A DNA stretch of 64,000 nt from Cellulomonas sp. S1-8 (GTDB lineage Bacteria; Actinomycetota; Actinomycetes; Actinomycetales; Cellulomonadaceae): assembly GCF_026184235.1 (NCBI RefSeq), contig NZ_CP110806.1, positions 4,340,001-4,404,000 on the forward strand, read 5' to 3'. The position numbers and the translations under genes are program-made. Under the pieces are notes generated by a model, which worked only from the letters and a program-made list of their open reading frames with translations, searched no databases and had not been told where the DNA came from. Positions 8,538-17,611 of the stretch are shown in pieces (within the stretch, counting starts at the first letter, position 1; the number at the start of each line of letters is the position of its first letter).

Positions 8538-9401
8538 GTGACCCTCGCCGAACCCGTCCGACGCTGGCGCGCCCGCTCCGGCGAGGCGCTGTTCCTGCGC
8601 GTCGCGGGCCCGCACGGCAACCGCAGCCGCGAGCGCATCCACCACCGGCCGGGCCCGCGGTGGTTCGAGCCGGGTGCCGCGGTGCGCGTGGTGCACGCGG
8701 ACGCGTCGATGTTCCTCGGCGGGCTGCGGTCCCTGCTGCTGCAGTCGTTGCACCCGGCGGCGATGGCGGGCGTCGCGAGCCACTCCGACTTCCGCGACGA
8801 CCCGTGGGGGCGGCTCGCGGGCACGAGCACGTTCCTCGCGACGACCGTGTTCGGCACGGCCGACGACGCGCAGGCCGCCATCGACGCGGTCCGCACGATC
8901 CACGGCCGCGTGCGCGGCATCAGCCCCGAGGGCATCGCGTACTCCGCCGACGACCCGGACCTGCTGCGCTGGGTGCACGTCGCCGAGATCGAGAGCTTCC
9001 TCGTCGCGCACACCCGGTACGGCGCGCACCCGCTCACCCCGGCGCGGGCTGACGAGTACGTCGCGCAGACGGCCCGCATCGGCCGCGCCCTCGGCGCGGT
9101 CGACGTACCCGAGACGGTCGCCGAGCTCGAGGACGCGATCGAGGGGTACCGCCCGGTGCTGCGCGCGACACCCGCCGCGCTCGACGCCGCCCAGTTCCTG
9201 CTGCGCGAGCCCCCCGTGCCGTGGACGCTCCGGGCCGGGTACTCCGCGCTCGCCGCGGGAGCCGTCGAGTCCCTGCCGCCGTGGGCCGCCGACGCGCTGG
9301 AGCTGCGTCGCTCGCGCGCCGGGGCTGCCGTCGGACGTGCCGCCGGGCACGGCGCCACGCGGGCCGTCCGGTGGCTGCTCGCGGGCCAGCCCGAGGGCTG
9401 A
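8538..9401 (+). CDS. Oxygenase MpaB family protein (DUF2236)
   Basis: A 287-residue protein of the MpaB/DUF2236 family, which includes a rubber oxygenase (Lcp) and fungal MpaB. Diagnostic stretches are [39 protein letters not shown] and, further on, [17 protein letters not shown], with conserved His residues expected to hold haem. The GTG at 8538 was chosen because the conserved region starts soon after it. It has no signal peptide, so it is likely cytoplasmic or peripheral. It stands alone between a divergent GyrI-like gene and the secreted esterase; its substrate is unknown. Confidence 0.87.
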   Translation: MTLAEPVRRWRARSGEALFLRVAGPHGNRSRERIHHRPGPRWFEPGAAVRVVHADASMFLGGLRSLLLQSLHPAAMAGVASHSDFRDDPWGRLAGTSTFLATTVFGTADDAQAAIDAVRTIHGRVRGISPEGIAYSADDPDLLRWVHVAEIESFLVAHTRYGAHPLTPARADEYVAQTARIGRALGAVDVPETVAELEDAIEGYRPVLRATPAALDAAQFLLREPPVPWTLRAGYSALAAGAVESLPPWAADALELRRSRAGAAVGRAAGHGATRAVRWLLAGQPEG

Positions 9402-9465
9402 CCGGCCCCGCACGAGGCGAAGCGGTTGCGTCGGCTGCGAAGGGTTTCGGGTCGTTGACGACCCA

Positions 9466-9480
9466 TGGAAAACGTTTGCA
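9466..9480. promoter_or_regulatory. LacI-type operator candidate upstream of the CE15 gene
   Basis: The sequence TGGAAAACGTTTGCA is a near-palindrome centred on AAACGTTT (9470-9477). A TTGACG hexamer lies just before it (about 9455-9460). The same AAACGTTT core occurs upstream of the GH10-CBM2 xylanase (57909-57916), also near a TTGACG. This suggests shared control of the two secreted enzymes by a LacI-family repressor. Confidence 0.45.
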
Positions 9481-9574
9481 CAGTGGCGCCGACCCGGGAG
9501 CGGGCCCTACTCGACCCGTCATCGTCGACGGCGAGGACCCCCGGCTCCCCCCATCACCCGGAGGGAGCGCCCCG

Positions 9575-11284
9575 GTGAGAACCATGGGCCGTCCGCAGTC
9601 CCACCCCGCCGTCGCCGTCCTGGCGACGCTCGCCCTCGCCGTCGCGGCCGTCGTCGTCCCCCACGCCGCACCCGCCCAGGCCGCCCCGTTCGTCGAGGCG
9701 GTCGAGAACGCCGGCGCCGACTGCGCCGTCCCGACGCTCCCGTCGTCGGGACAGTCGAACTCCCGGCTGCCGGACCCGTTCAAGCGGCTCGACGGCAGCC
9801 GCATCGCCACCAAGGCCGACTGGCGCTGCCAGCGTCAGCTCACCCTGCGGCTCGCGGAGAAGTTCGTCTACGGCGAGAAGCCCGGCAAGCCCGCGAGCGT
9901 CACGGGCACCGTCACCAGCTCCCGGATCACCGTGAACGTGTCGCACAACGGCCGCTCGACCAGCTTCTCGGCGAACGTGTCGCTGCCCAGCGGCAACGGC
10001 CCGCACCCCGCGGTCGTCGTCTACGGCGGGTTCGGCGCCGACACCGCCACCATCCGCAGCGCCGGCGCCGCCGTCATCAGCTTCGACCCGTACGTCGTCG
10101 GCAAGGAGGGCACCGGCCGCGCCAACAAGCAGGGCGCGTTCTACGACATCTACGGCTCGAACAGCCAGACGGGCCTGCTCATGGCGTGGGCGTGGGGCGT
10201 CAGCCGCATCATCGACGTCCTCCAGGCGTCCGGCGGGTCGATCCTCAAGGGCGACGCGACGGGCGTCACGGGCTGCTCGCGCTTCGGCAAGGGCGCATTC
10301 GTGGCCGGCGTCTTCGACCAGCGCATCGCCCTGACGATGCCCATCGAGTCCGGCACCGCGGGCGTGCCGATCTTCCGCGGCGTCCCCGGCGAGGGCGCGC
10401 AGTCGCTGAGCAGCGCGTACGGCGAGCAGCCGTGGTTCGGCGACGCGTTCGGCTCGTACACCGGCAACCCGAACAACCTGCCGGTCGACACCCACCAGAT
10501 GGTCGGGCTCGTCGCACCGCGCGGGCTGTTCATCATGGACAACCCGCACATCGCGAACCTCGGCCCACGGTCCGCGAGCGTCGCCGCGCTCGGCGGTGCG
10601 GAGGTCTACAAGGCGCTCGGCGCAGGCAGCAACATCACGTACTGGTCCGACGTCGCCGACGGCTCGCACTGCGCGAACCGCCCCGAGTGGCGCACACCGC
10701 TGACGCAGAACATCCAGGCGTTCCTGGTCGGCACGGGCAACCCGTCCGGGCAGATGCGCATCTCGAGCCGCGCCGCCGGCAGCCTCTCGCAGTGGATCGA
10801 CTGGACGACGCCGACGCTGACGAGCGGCCCGACGCCGACGCCGACGCCGACCCCGACGCCGACTCCCACCCCGACGCCCACTCCCACTCCGACACCCACG
10901 CCCACTCCCACCCCGACGCCGACCCCGACGCCCACTCCGACACCCACGCCCACCCCCACTCCGACACCGACACCGACACCGACGCCCACCGCGGGTCCCG
11001 GCGGCTGCACCGCGACGGTGTCGCTCAACCAGTGGAACGGCGGCTTCGTCGCGACGGTGAGGATCTCCGCGGGCACGTCGTCCCTCAACGGCTGGACGAC
11101 CACGGTCGTCCTGCCCGCCGGTGCGGGGGTCAGCAACGCGTGGAGCTCCGTCAACGCCGGCACGAGCGGCAGCGTCCGGTTCACCAACGCACCGTGGAAC
11201 GGCTCGGTGGGGGCGGGACAGTCCACCGAGTTCGGCTTCCAGGGCACGGGCAACGGCCAGGGCATGACGGCCACCTGCGCCTGA
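9575..11284 (+). CDS. Secreted glucuronoyl esterase (CE15) with C-terminal CBM2
   Basis: A 569-residue secreted enzyme that should cut ester bonds between glucuronoxylan and lignin. A signal peptide covers about residues 1-37 (ending APAQAA). The CE15 alpha/beta-hydrolase domain (about 45-410) has the nucleophile motif GCSRFGKG with Ser235 and a late [10 protein letters not shown] that supplies the catalytic His. A Pro-Thr linker (10834-10990) leads to a family 2 cellulose-binding module (about 465-569) with conserved Trp residues and flanking Cys. The GTG at 9575 follows GGAGGG at about 9 nt; the ATG at 9584 is the alternative. A possible LacI-type operator lies about 100 bp upstream. Confidence 0.92.
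   Translation: MRTMGRPQSHPAVAVLATLALAVAAVVVPHAAPAQAAPFVEAVENAGADCAVPTLPSSGQSNSRLPDPFKRLDGSRIATKADWRCQRQLTLRLAEKFVYGEKPGKPASVTGTVTSSRITVNVSHNGRSTSFSANVSLPSGNGPHPAVVVYGGFGADTATIRSAGAAVISFDPYVVGKEGTGRANKQGAFYDIYGSNSQTGLLMAWAWGVSRIIDVLQASGGSILKGDATGVTGCSRFGKGAFVAGVFDQRIALTMPIESGTAGVPIFRGVPGEGAQSLSSAYGEQPWFGDAFGSYTGNPNNLPVDTHQMVGLVAPRGLFIMDNPHIANLGPRSASVAALGGAEVYKALGAGSNITYWSDVADGSHCANRPEWRTPLTQNIQAFLVGTGNPSGQMRISSRAAGSLSQWIDWTTPTLTSGPTPTPTPTPTPTPTPTPTPTPTPTPTPTPTPTPTPTPTPTPTPTPTPTPTPTPTAGPGGCTATVSLNQWNGGFVATVRISAGTSSLNGWTTTVVLPAGAGVSNAWSSVNAGTSGSVRFTNAPWNGSVGAGQSTEFGFQGTGNGQGMTATCA
10834..10990 (+). repeat. Pro-Thr linker coding repeat
   Basis: About 26 near-tandem CCNACN dipeptide codon pairs encode the PTPTPT linker between the esterase and its CBM2. 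Comparable linkers occur in the GH12 gene (about 45733-45786) and the GH10-CBM2 gene (about 59044-59180). Length variation by slippage is likely. Confidence 0.9.
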
Positions 11285-11306
11285 CCCCCTGACGAGCGTC
11301 CGACAG

Positions 11307-11345
11307 GGCTGGATTGCTCTCTCGCCGCGAGAGAGCAATCCAGCC
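11307..11345. terminator. Palindromic repeat acting as terminator (CTGGATTGCTCTCTCG family)
   Basis: Perfect 18-bp arms (GGCTGGATTGCTCTCTCG and its complement) flank a 3-nt loop, 22 bp after the stop of the CE15 gene. A sister copy lies at 11401-11450, a degenerate half at about 11371-11387 and a diverged copy at 17139-17176, so this is a dispersed repeat family that probably doubles as a terminator. Confidence 0.75.
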
Positions 11346-11400
11346 CTCCACCCGCACCCCCGAACCCCCGCGAGCGAGCGATCCAGCACTCCACAAACCC

Positions 11401-11450
11401 GCGAGAGAGCAATCCAGTCATCACGCGTGCCGACTGGATTGCTCTCTCGC
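11401..11450. terminator. Second copy of the CTGGATTGCTCTCTCG palindrome
   Basis: Perfect 19-bp arms at 11401-11419 and 11432-11450 enclose a 12-nt loop. It lies 57 bp beyond the stop of the leftward phosphodiesterase gene (11507), so with 11307-11345 it makes a double terminator between converging transcripts. Confidence 0.75.
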
Positions 11451-11506
11451 GCCCTTTGGGTGGGTGGGCTGGATGGTGTGGCGAGGGACGGGTCAGGCCG
11501 GACCCG

Positions 11507-12241
11507 TCAGACCGCGCCGCCGGCCAACCAGCCGGCGAGGTGGTCCGGGCGGTCGGTGATGATCTCGTCGACACCCAGCGCGACGGCCGCCGCCCAGTCC
11601 GTCGGCTCGTCGAGCGTCCACACCGCGACCCGCAGCCCGGCGTCGTGCAGCCGGGCGACCAGGCTCGGGTCCTGCTGCAGCAGCAGGCCGTGCGGGTTGG
11701 CCATGACGACGTCGAGCGCCGCGCACAGGCCCAGCACGTCCGGGCCGACGTCGCCGAGCAGCAGCCCGCGCCGCAGGTCCGGGTCGGCGGTGCGCAGCGC
11801 ACCGACCGTCCCGGGCCAGAAGCTCTGCACGACGACCCGGTCCGCCAGCCCGGCCGCACGCAGCGGCCGGGTCACGCGGACCGCCTCGTCCGGCGTCCAC
11901 TCGCCCTTGACCTCGCACAGCAGGTCGAGCGACGGGTGCCGCAGCAGCAGCTCGATCACCTCGTCGAGCAGCGGCACGCGCTGCCCGGCGTACGCGGGCG
12001 AGAACCACGACCCCGCGTCGAGGTCACGCACCTCGGCCAGCGTCGTGTCCTTGAGCCACCCCGACCCGGTCGTCGTCGCGTCGAGGGTGTCGTCGTGGAT
12101 CACCACGACGTGCCCGTCGGACGTGAGCTGCACGTCGAGCTCGATGCAGTGCGCGCCGCCACGCGCCGCGGCCTCGAAGGCCGCGAGCGTGTTCTGCGGC
12201 GCGACCCACGAGTTCCCCCGGTGCGCGACGACCCTGGTCAC
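11507..12241 (-). CDS. Glycerophosphodiester phosphodiesterase (UgpQ-like)
   Basis: This 244-residue enzyme hydrolyses glycerophosphodiesters to glycerol-3-phosphate and an alcohol. It shows the GDPD TIM-barrel motifs: VAHRGNSWVAPQNTLAAFEAA with the first catalytic His, IELDVQLTSDGHVVVIHDDTLD with Glu, Asp and the second His, then LLCEVKG and the final DEIITDRPDHL. It has no signal peptide, as in cytoplasmic UgpQ. The GTG start overlaps the stop of the binding-protein gene (GTGA), so it is translated as the last gene of the importer operon, which supports import of glycerol-3-phosphate or its diesters by that system. Confidence 0.92.
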   Translation of the reverse strand: MTRVVAHRGNSWVAPQNTLAAFEAAARGGAHCIELDVQLTSDGHVVVIHDDTLDATTTGSGWLKDTTLAEVRDLDAGSWFSPAYAGQRVPLLDEVIELLLRHPSLDLLCEVKGEWTPDEAVRVTRPLRAAGLADRVVVQSFWPGTVGALRTADPDLRRGLLLGDVGPDVLGLCAALDVVMANPHGLLLQQDPSLVARLHDAGLRVAVWTLDEPTDWAAAVALGVDEIITDRPDHLAGWLAGGAV

Positions 12242-13596
12242 AGGTACGGCTCCACGTTCTCACGGTAGGCGGTCTCGATCTTCGGCGTGATGGAGCTCCA
12301 CGCGGTGGCCGGGTCCTCGCCACGCAGGACGATCTGCTCGATGCCCTCGGTGAGGACCTGGTCGGCGCTGGGGACGAACACGCGGATCCAGTCCTGCGAG
12401 CGCGCCTTGGCGGCCAGCTGGTCGACGGCGGTGCGGAACTGGGGCGTCGCCTCGTACACGGCCGTCATCTCCGGGGACTCGATCGCGGACGTCCGGACCG
12501 GCATGTAGCCGGTGTTCTGCGAGAAGTACGCGGTCTGCTCGGTGTCCGTGAGGAACTGCAGGAACATCGCCGCGGCGAGCTGCTCCTCGGGCGTCTTCGA
12601 CGCCGGGATCGCCAGGCCGGTGCCGCCGGTGGGGACGCCGCCGCCCTCGGGGCCGTCGGGCAGGAACGCCGTCCCGACCTCGAACGACGACGCCTCGAGG
12701 ATGCCCGTGAGCGAGCCGGTCGAGCCGATGGTCGCGGCGACGACACCGGACGCGAAGTCCGCGGCCGAGTCCTCGGAGACCGTCGCGTACGCGGCGTCAC
12801 CGTAGAACAGGTCGTGCAGGAACTGCCCGCCGGCGATCGCCTCGGGGGTGTCGAGCGTCGTCGTCCACTCGTCGGAGTACTGGCCGCCGTGGCCCCAGAT
12901 CATGTTCTCGAACCACCAGGCCGCCCACGACGGCCCGGTCTCCAGGCCGAACGGCTTCGAGTCCGCGGGCACCTGCGCGGTGAGCGCGGTCGACCACTCC
13001 TGCAGCTCGGCCCACGTCTCGGGGCCGCGGTCCGGCAGGCCGGCAGCCGCCCACTTGTCCCTGTTGTAGTAGAACAGGGGTGTCGAGCGGGCGTACGGCG
13101 CCGCCCAGTGCCGGCCCTCGTACTCGTAGTCGGCGTAGAACGCCTCGACGAAGTCGCCGGTGTCGGCGTCGAGGTGCTCGAAGACGTCGTCGAGCGCCAG
13201 GATCTGGTCGTTCAGGTGGTACCGGAACCACCAGACGTCGGAGGCGATGACGACGTCCGGCAGCTCGTCCGTCTGGGACGCGGCCTGGAAGCGCTGCGCG
13301 ACCTCGTCGTAGTTGGCGCCCGCGGTGACGAGCTCGACGTCGATCTCGGGGTTGGCCTCCTCGAAGCGCGCGATGAGCTCCTCCTCGACCTCCTTCGATG
13401 CGCCGGGGTGGTTGCTCCACCAGGTGATCTGCGACGCGGGCTCGACGGTCGACCAGTCGATCGCGTCGGCGGCGGTGGTCTCGGCGGCTTCACCGCTCGC
13501 GATGGTGGGCGTCGAGCAGGCGGCCAGGCCGAGCGCGCCGACGGCGACGAGCGCGAGCGCCGCCAGGGGGCGGCGGTGCGGGGCACGGTGGGACAC
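12238..13596 (-). CDS. ABC importer extracellular binding protein (UgpB-like lipoprotein)
   Basis: A 452-residue lipoprotein of the family 1 extracellular solute-binding proteins. The signal ends at a lipobox (LGLAAC), with Cys to be lipid-modified. The mature part shows the typical ITWWSNHPGASKEVEEELIARF opening, then YARSTPLFYYNRDKW and GGTGLAIPASKTPEEQLAA. It has been assigned to glycerol-3-phosphate-type substrates only because of the coupled phosphodiesterase gene; the family also binds many sugars. The GTG at 13596 with GAGGAG upstream is the chosen start. A 119-bp gap separates it from the permease upstream. Confidence 0.9.
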   Translation of the reverse strand: MSHRAPHRRPLAALALVAVGALGLAACSTPTIASGEAAETTAADAIDWSTVEPASQITWWSNHPGASKEVEEELIARFEEANPEIDVELVTAGANYDEVAQRFQAASQTDELPDVVIASDVWWFRYHLNDQILALDDVFEHLDADTGDFVEAFYADYEYEGRHWAAPYARSTPLFYYNRDKWAAAGLPDRGPETWAELQEWSTALTAQVPADSKPFGLETGPSWAAWWFENMIWGHGGQYSDEWTTTLDTPEAIAGGQFLHDLFYGDAAYATVSEDSAADFASGVVAATIGSTGSLTGILEASSFEVGTAFLPDGPEGGGVPTGGTGLAIPASKTPEEQLAAAMFLQFLTDTEQTAYFSQNTGYMPVRTSAIESPEMTAVYEATPQFRTAVDQLAAKARSQDWIRVFVPSADQVLTEGIEQIVLRGEDPATAWSSITPKIETAYRENVEPYL

Positions 13597-13715
13597 GGGG
13601 GTCTCCTCGGGTTCGGTGCGGGGGACGCACGCCACCGGTCGGTGGGCGTGCCGGGGGCCGGTGCCGCGGGTGGCGGTCCGGTGGTCGGTGGGGCGGGGGG
13701 TCGCGTGGTGGCGCG

Positions 13716-14606
13716 TCACCCCGTGACGGCGCCCGCGGTGAGGCCGGCGACGAGCCGGCGCTGCAGGACGAGGAACACGACGAGGACGGGCAGCGTGACG
13801 ACGGTCGTCGCCGCGAGCAGCACGCCCCAGCTCGTCATGCCCTCGACGTTCTGCAGGAGCGTCAGCCCGACGGGCAGCGTCATCTTGCGGGGGTCGTCGA
13901 CGACGAGGAACGGCCACAGGTAGTCGTTCCACTCGGTCACGACGGACACGAGCGTGACCGCCGCGATCGTCGGCAACGACATGGGCACGACGAACCGCCA
14001 CAGCCGCGACCAGTGCCCGGCGCCGTCGAGGTCGGCCGCCTCGAGCACCGAGCGCGGCAGCGTGAGGAAGTGCTGGCGGAACAGGAACGTCCCGAACGCG
14101 CTGGCCAGGCCCGGCACGAGGATCCCCTGGTAGGTGTTGAGCCAGCCCAGGCTCGCGACGAACGTGTAGTTGGGGATGATCGTGATCTGCGGCGGGATCA
14201 TCAGGGCCGCGATGACGACGACGAACACGGTCCGCCGGAACGGCACGTCGAGGAACACCAGGGCGTACGCGCAGCACAGGCCGAGCGCGACCTTCAGGCC
14301 CGACCCGACGACGGTCAGGCCGACGCTGTTGGCGAAGAGCGTGCCCAGCGGGATGGTCTGCGCGGCCTGCGCGTAGTTGCCCAGGTCCAGGCTCGCGGGC
14401 AACCACTGCAGGGGCAGCGCGTAGAGCTCGGCGGGGGTCTTGAGGCTGGCGAGGACCATCCACAGCAGGGGGGCGCCGAGGACGAGGGTCGCGGCGGCCA
14501 GCGCCGCCAGGCCGGCCGCGTCGAGCGCGAGGGCACGTCGGGGGCGACGACGGGACGAGGGCGGGGGCGCCGGGACGACGGGCGTCGGGCGCGTCGCGGC
14601 GCTCAC
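13716..14606 (-). CDS. ABC importer permease (MalG/UgpE-like)
   Basis: A 296-residue inner-membrane permease with six predicted helices and the EAA loop EAADLDGAGHWSRLWRFVVP, which docks the ATPase. The N-terminal 30 residues are Pro/Arg rich and cytoplasmic. The GTG start overlaps the stop of the first permease gene (14603), so the two are co-translated. No ATPase gene accompanies the operon; actinobacteria often use one shared MsiK-like ATPase for several such importers, and that is the likely arrangement here. Confidence 0.92.
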   Translation of the reverse strand: MSAATRPTPVVPAPPPSSRRRPRRALALDAAGLAALAAATLVLGAPLLWMVLASLKTPAELYALPLQWLPASLDLGNYAQAAQTIPLGTLFANSVGLTVVGSGLKVALGLCCAYALVFLDVPFRRTVFVVVIAALMIPPQITIIPNYTFVASLGWLNTYQGILVPGLASAFGTFLFRQHFLTLPRSVLEAADLDGAGHWSRLWRFVVPMSLPTIAAVTLVSVVTEWNDYLWPFLVVDDPRKMTLPVGLTLLQNVEGMTSWGVLLAATTVVTLPVLVVFLVLQRRLVAGLTAGAVTG

Positions 14607-15562
14607 GCGTAGTGCACCTTGCGCTCGAGGAACCGCAGCTGGACCGCGGTCACCGCCAGCAGGATGAGGAACAGGATCGTCGCGCCCGCCGACGCGTACC
14701 CGGCGCGCCCGTTGACGAACCCCTCCTGGTAGATCTGGTACATCAGGGTCGTGGTCGAGCCCAGCGGCCCGCCCTGCGTCATCGACCGGATCACGTCGAA
14801 CGACTGCAGCGACGCGAGCATCATCGTCACCAGCAGGAAGAACGTGGTCGGCGCGAGCAGCGGCAGCACGATCGACCGCAGCGTCCGCGCGGGCGTCGCC
14901 CCGTCGATGGCGGCCGCGTCGCGCAGGTCCTGCGGGACGCCCTGGAGCCCGGCCAGGTAGATGAGCGCGACGTACCCCAGGTGCTTCCACAGGTACACCA
15001 CGATGATCATCACCAGCGGCCACGGCTCGGCCGTGTACCACTGCGGCGACGCGACCCCGAACCAGCCGAGGACCGCCGACAGCAGCCCGTACCGCGGGTC
15101 GAAGATGAACAGCCACAGGATGCCGACGGCGTACCCGGACAGCACGTACGGCGCGAACGCGACCGTCCGCGCGAGCCCGCGGCCCGGCAGCCGGCGGTCC
15201 AGCAGCAGCGCCAGGCCCAGCCCGAGGACGAGCGCCCCGCCGACCGTCGTGAGCGTGAACACCGCGGTCGTCGTCAGCACCTGCGCCGTCGAGTCGGCCG
15301 TGAACCACTCGACGTAGTTGCCCAGCCCCACGAACCGCGCGACCGGCGAGCCGAGGTTCCACTGCATGGTCGACAGGTAGAAGCTCTCGACGAGCGGCTT
15401 GTAGACGAACAGGACCAGCAGCAGGACGTTCGGGCCGGCGAGCAGCGCGAACCAGCCCAGCGCACGGCGGCGGCGGGTGCGTGCCGCGCTGCCGGGGCGC
15501 GACGGCGGTCCGGGCGGGCTGGTCGGGCCCGCGCCGGCCGGGGGGGCGAGGACGGCGGTCAA
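14603..15562 (-). CDS. ABC importer permease (MalF/UgpA-like)
   Basis: A 319-residue membrane permease, first gene of the importer operon. It has six predicted helices, a long N-terminal cytoplasmic tail and the EAA-type loop DLRDAAAIDGATPARTLRSIVLPLL. The TTG at 15562 follows GGAGA at suitable spacing; a GTG at 15667 would give 354 residues but has no ribosome site and adds only low-complexity sequence. The pair with the downstream permease forms the transmembrane pore of a carbohydrate-class importer. Confidence 0.88.
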   Translation of the reverse strand: MTAVLAPPAGAGPTSPPGPPSRPGSAARTRRRRALGWFALLAGPNVLLLVLFVYKPLVESFYLSTMQWNLGSPVARFVGLGNYVEWFTADSTAQVLTTTAVFTLTTVGGALVLGLGLALLLDRRLPGRGLARTVAFAPYVLSGYAVGILWLFIFDPRYGLLSAVLGWFGVASPQWYTAEPWPLVMIIVVYLWKHLGYVALIYLAGLQGVPQDLRDAAAIDGATPARTLRSIVLPLLAPTTFFLLVTMMLASLQSFDVIRSMTQGGPLGSTTTLMYQIYQEGFVNGRAGYASAGATILFLILLAVTAVQLRFLERKVHYA

Positions 15563-15896
15563 GGGGTCTCCGGGCGGTCGGGCGCATCGGGGGAACGCGC
15601 CGCGTCGGACGACGGGCCGGGTCACGGCCGTCGTCGTCGGCCCCGGGGGTGGGGCCGGACCGGACACGAAACTAGGCGCACCGAACCGGACGAATCACCC
15701 AGCGGCATCGCCGTTGCCGGACCGTTCCGCGAGTGTTCACGCAGGTCACCGGGCTGTCACCGGGCGTCCGTCGGGCACTGGTCGGCCATTCACGCTCCGT
15801 CGGCACGGGCGCTCGCGCTCCTCGACGCGCGCGGCGACGACGGGGCACCTAGCGTGGCCGGATCCCGTCGTCCAGGTCCCAGGGAAGCGTGCTCCC
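15563..15896. other. Divergent intergenic region (334 bp)
   Basis: This stretch separates the importer operon (leftward) from the SQR-like gene (rightward). It has no credible open frame of its own. It contains a CACCGGGCTGTCACCGGGCG direct repeat near 15750 and relatively AT-richer sequence near 15660-15740, where promoters for both directions are expected. No clear operator was identified. Confidence 0.5.
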
Positions 15897-17087
15897 ATGA
15901 ATGCTCCGCGCCATCGCGTCGTCGTCGTCGGCGGCGGCAACGCCGGCATCTCGCTCGCGGCCAAGCTGCTGCGGGGTGGGTGTCCCGACGTGGCCCTCGT
16001 CGAGCCGAGCCACGTCCACCACTACCGGCCGATGCTGTCGTACGTCGCCGGCGGCGCCGCGACCCTCGACGACCTGCGCCGCCCGCAGGTCGAGGTCGTG
16101 CCCGACGGCGTGCACTGGTACCCCGACCGCGTCACGGCCGTCGACCCGCAGGCGTCGGTCGTGCACCTCGCGGGTGGGGAGCAGATCGCGTACGGGGACC
16201 TGGTCCTGTGCCCGGGCTCGCAGGTCGACTGGGACGCCGTGCCGGGCATGCGGGAGGCGTTCGCGACGCCGCACGCCTCGACCAGCTACCTGCCGGAGCA
16301 CGCACCCGCGACGTGGCAGATGCTCTCGACGCTGACGTCGGGGCGCGCCGTGTTCGCGATCTCCGACCGGCACGTGCCGTGCTCGCCCGTCGGGCTCAAG
16401 CCCCTGTTCATGGCCGCGGACCACTGGCGCCAGGCCGGTCTGCTGGACGCGATCACGATCGACCTGCTGGTCGAGGGCTCGCGGCTCGTCGGCACGGCCC
16501 GCGCCGACCGGGAGCTGCGCGCGGTCGCGGACGACTACGGCGTGCGGGTGCGCACGGGCACCGCCGTCGAGCGGATCGACGCCGACGCCCGCACGCTGCA
16601 CCTGCGCACGTCTGACGGCGCCGACACCCTCCCGTACGACGCCCTGTACGTCGCGCCGCCGCACCGCGCCCCGGAGTGGGTGGCCGCGAGCGGGCTCGCC
16701 ACCGACGACTCGGACGGCTTCGTCGCGGTGGACCCGCAGACGCTGCAGCACCGGACGTACCCGCGCGTGTGGGCGCTCGGCGACGTCGCCACGGTCGACA
16801 CGTCGCCGTCCGGCGGGGCGCTGCGCAAGCAGGTCCCGGTCGTCGCGCACAACATCCCCGCCGCCCTGCTGGGCATGACGTTGCGGGAGTACGACGGCTA
16901 CACGATCGCGCCCGTCACGACGTCGCGCAGCGAGCTGCTGCTCGCCGAGCACGACCGCCACGGCCACGAGGAGCCCACGGTCCCGTTCCCGGACCTCGCA
17001 CGCGCCCGCCGGTCGCTCTACCTGTTCGACCGCCACGGCGAGATCCAGGTCTACTGGCACCGCCTGCTCCGCGGCAAGGTCTCGTGA
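15897..17087 (+). CDS. Sulfide:quinone reductase-like NAD(P)/FAD oxidoreductase
   Basis: A 396-residue flavoprotein of the pyridine-nucleotide-disulfide type. The N-terminal FAD motif is VVVVGGGNAGISLAAKLL; a second conserved region CPGSQVDWDAVPG, the catalytic-type Cys in HVPCSPVGLKPLFMA and the C-terminal WALGDVATVDTSPSGGALRKQ motif resemble sulfide:quinone oxidoreductases. It would pass electrons from sulfide or a similar donor to the quinone pool at the membrane face. Only some of the SQR cysteines can be recognised, so an NDH-2-like or other function is possible. The ATG at 15897 fits the Rossmann start. Confidence 0.85.
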   Translation: MNAPRHRVVVVGGGNAGISLAAKLLRGGCPDVALVEPSHVHHYRPMLSYVAGGAATLDDLRRPQVEVVPDGVHWYPDRVTAVDPQASVVHLAGGEQIAYGDLVLCPGSQVDWDAVPGMREAFATPHASTSYLPEHAPATWQMLSTLTSGRAVFAISDRHVPCSPVGLKPLFMAADHWRQAGLLDAITIDLLVEGSRLVGTARADRELRAVADDYGVRVRTGTAVERIDADARTLHLRTSDGADTLPYDALYVAPPHRAPEWVAASGLATDDSDGFVAVDPQTLQHRTYPRVWALGDVATVDTSPSGGALRKQVPVVAHNIPAALLGMTLREYDGYTIAPVTTSRSELLLAEHDRHGHEEPTVPFPDLARARRSLYLFDRHGEIQVYWHRLLRGKVS

Positions 17088-17100
17088 GCGCGACGGCGCG

Positions 17101-17133
17101 CAGCGTTCGGGACGCCTGACGTCCCCAACGCTG
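17101..17133. terminator. Terminator hairpin after the SQR-like gene
   Basis: CAGCGTT-C-GGGACG and CGTCCC-C-AACGCTG form a 13-bp stem with one mismatch around a 5-nt loop, 14 bp after the stop at 17087. Confidence 0.7.
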
Positions 17134-17138
17134 CACAC

Positions 17139-17176
17139 GGGCTGGATCGCCCTCTCACGAGAGGTCGATCCAGCCC
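17139..17176. repeat. Diverged copy of the GCTGGATYGC palindromic repeat
   Basis: GGGCTGGATCG and CGATCCAGCCC form an 11-bp stem, extended by CCTCTC/GAGAGG after a single mismatch. It is a relative of the repeats at 11307-11345 and 11401-11450 and follows another hairpin directly. Confidence 0.65.
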
Positions 17177-17207
17177 CGGCCGCCGGCACCTGGTGGAGGA
17201 TGTCGCC

Positions 17208-17498
17208 ATGGCACAGGACGTCGAGGTGTCCGCGCTCGCGATCAACGTGACGATCCCGCCGCACCTGCGGTGGACGGACGAGCGACGCGGGCAGGTCTTC
17301 GAGCTGCAGACGCTCAACGTCCGGCTCCTGCCCGACGGCAGCCTCGCCGCGAAGGCGTACGGCCGCCCGGTCGAGGGCGGTCGCGGGGCGTACGTGTCGT
17401 TCCGCGTGCCGGACCGTCCGGAGCTCGTCGCCCTCGTCGCGTCCGCTGCCGACCGGGCGTCCGCTCGCTGGGCGGCGCACACGGGCCTGGACGCCTAG
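17208..17498 (+). CDS. Hypothetical 96-residue protein
   Basis: Not assigned to a family. The ATG at 17208 lies about 8 nt after GGAGG, which is better than the upstream GTG at 17193. The protein is soluble, without signal or membrane helix; it reads as a compact alpha/beta fold (SALAINVTIPPHLRWTDERR, then FELQTLNVRLLPDG, then AYVSFRVPDRPELVALVASAA). It stands alone after two hairpins and about 110 bp before the P450 gene, so it probably has its own promoter. Codon use is like its neighbours. Confidence 0.7.
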   Translation: MAQDVEVSALAINVTIPPHLRWTDERRGQVFELQTLNVRLLPDGSLAAKAYGRPVEGGRGAYVSFRVPDRPELVALVASAADRASARWAAHTGLDA

Positions 17499-17611
17499 GG
17501 CGGACCCGCGGGGTCTGACGTGCCGGGCCTGGACGCGCGCCGCACGGTCACGGGAGGCTGGGTGGCGCGTCCGGCGTCGACGCCGGGCGGCCGTCAACGA
17601 GGGGGCCCACG

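Noticed and set aside
10635..11859. Long leftward frames across the Pro-Thr linker of the CE15 gene
   Set aside because: They read poly Gly-Val from the complement of the PT repeat and have no independent coding features.
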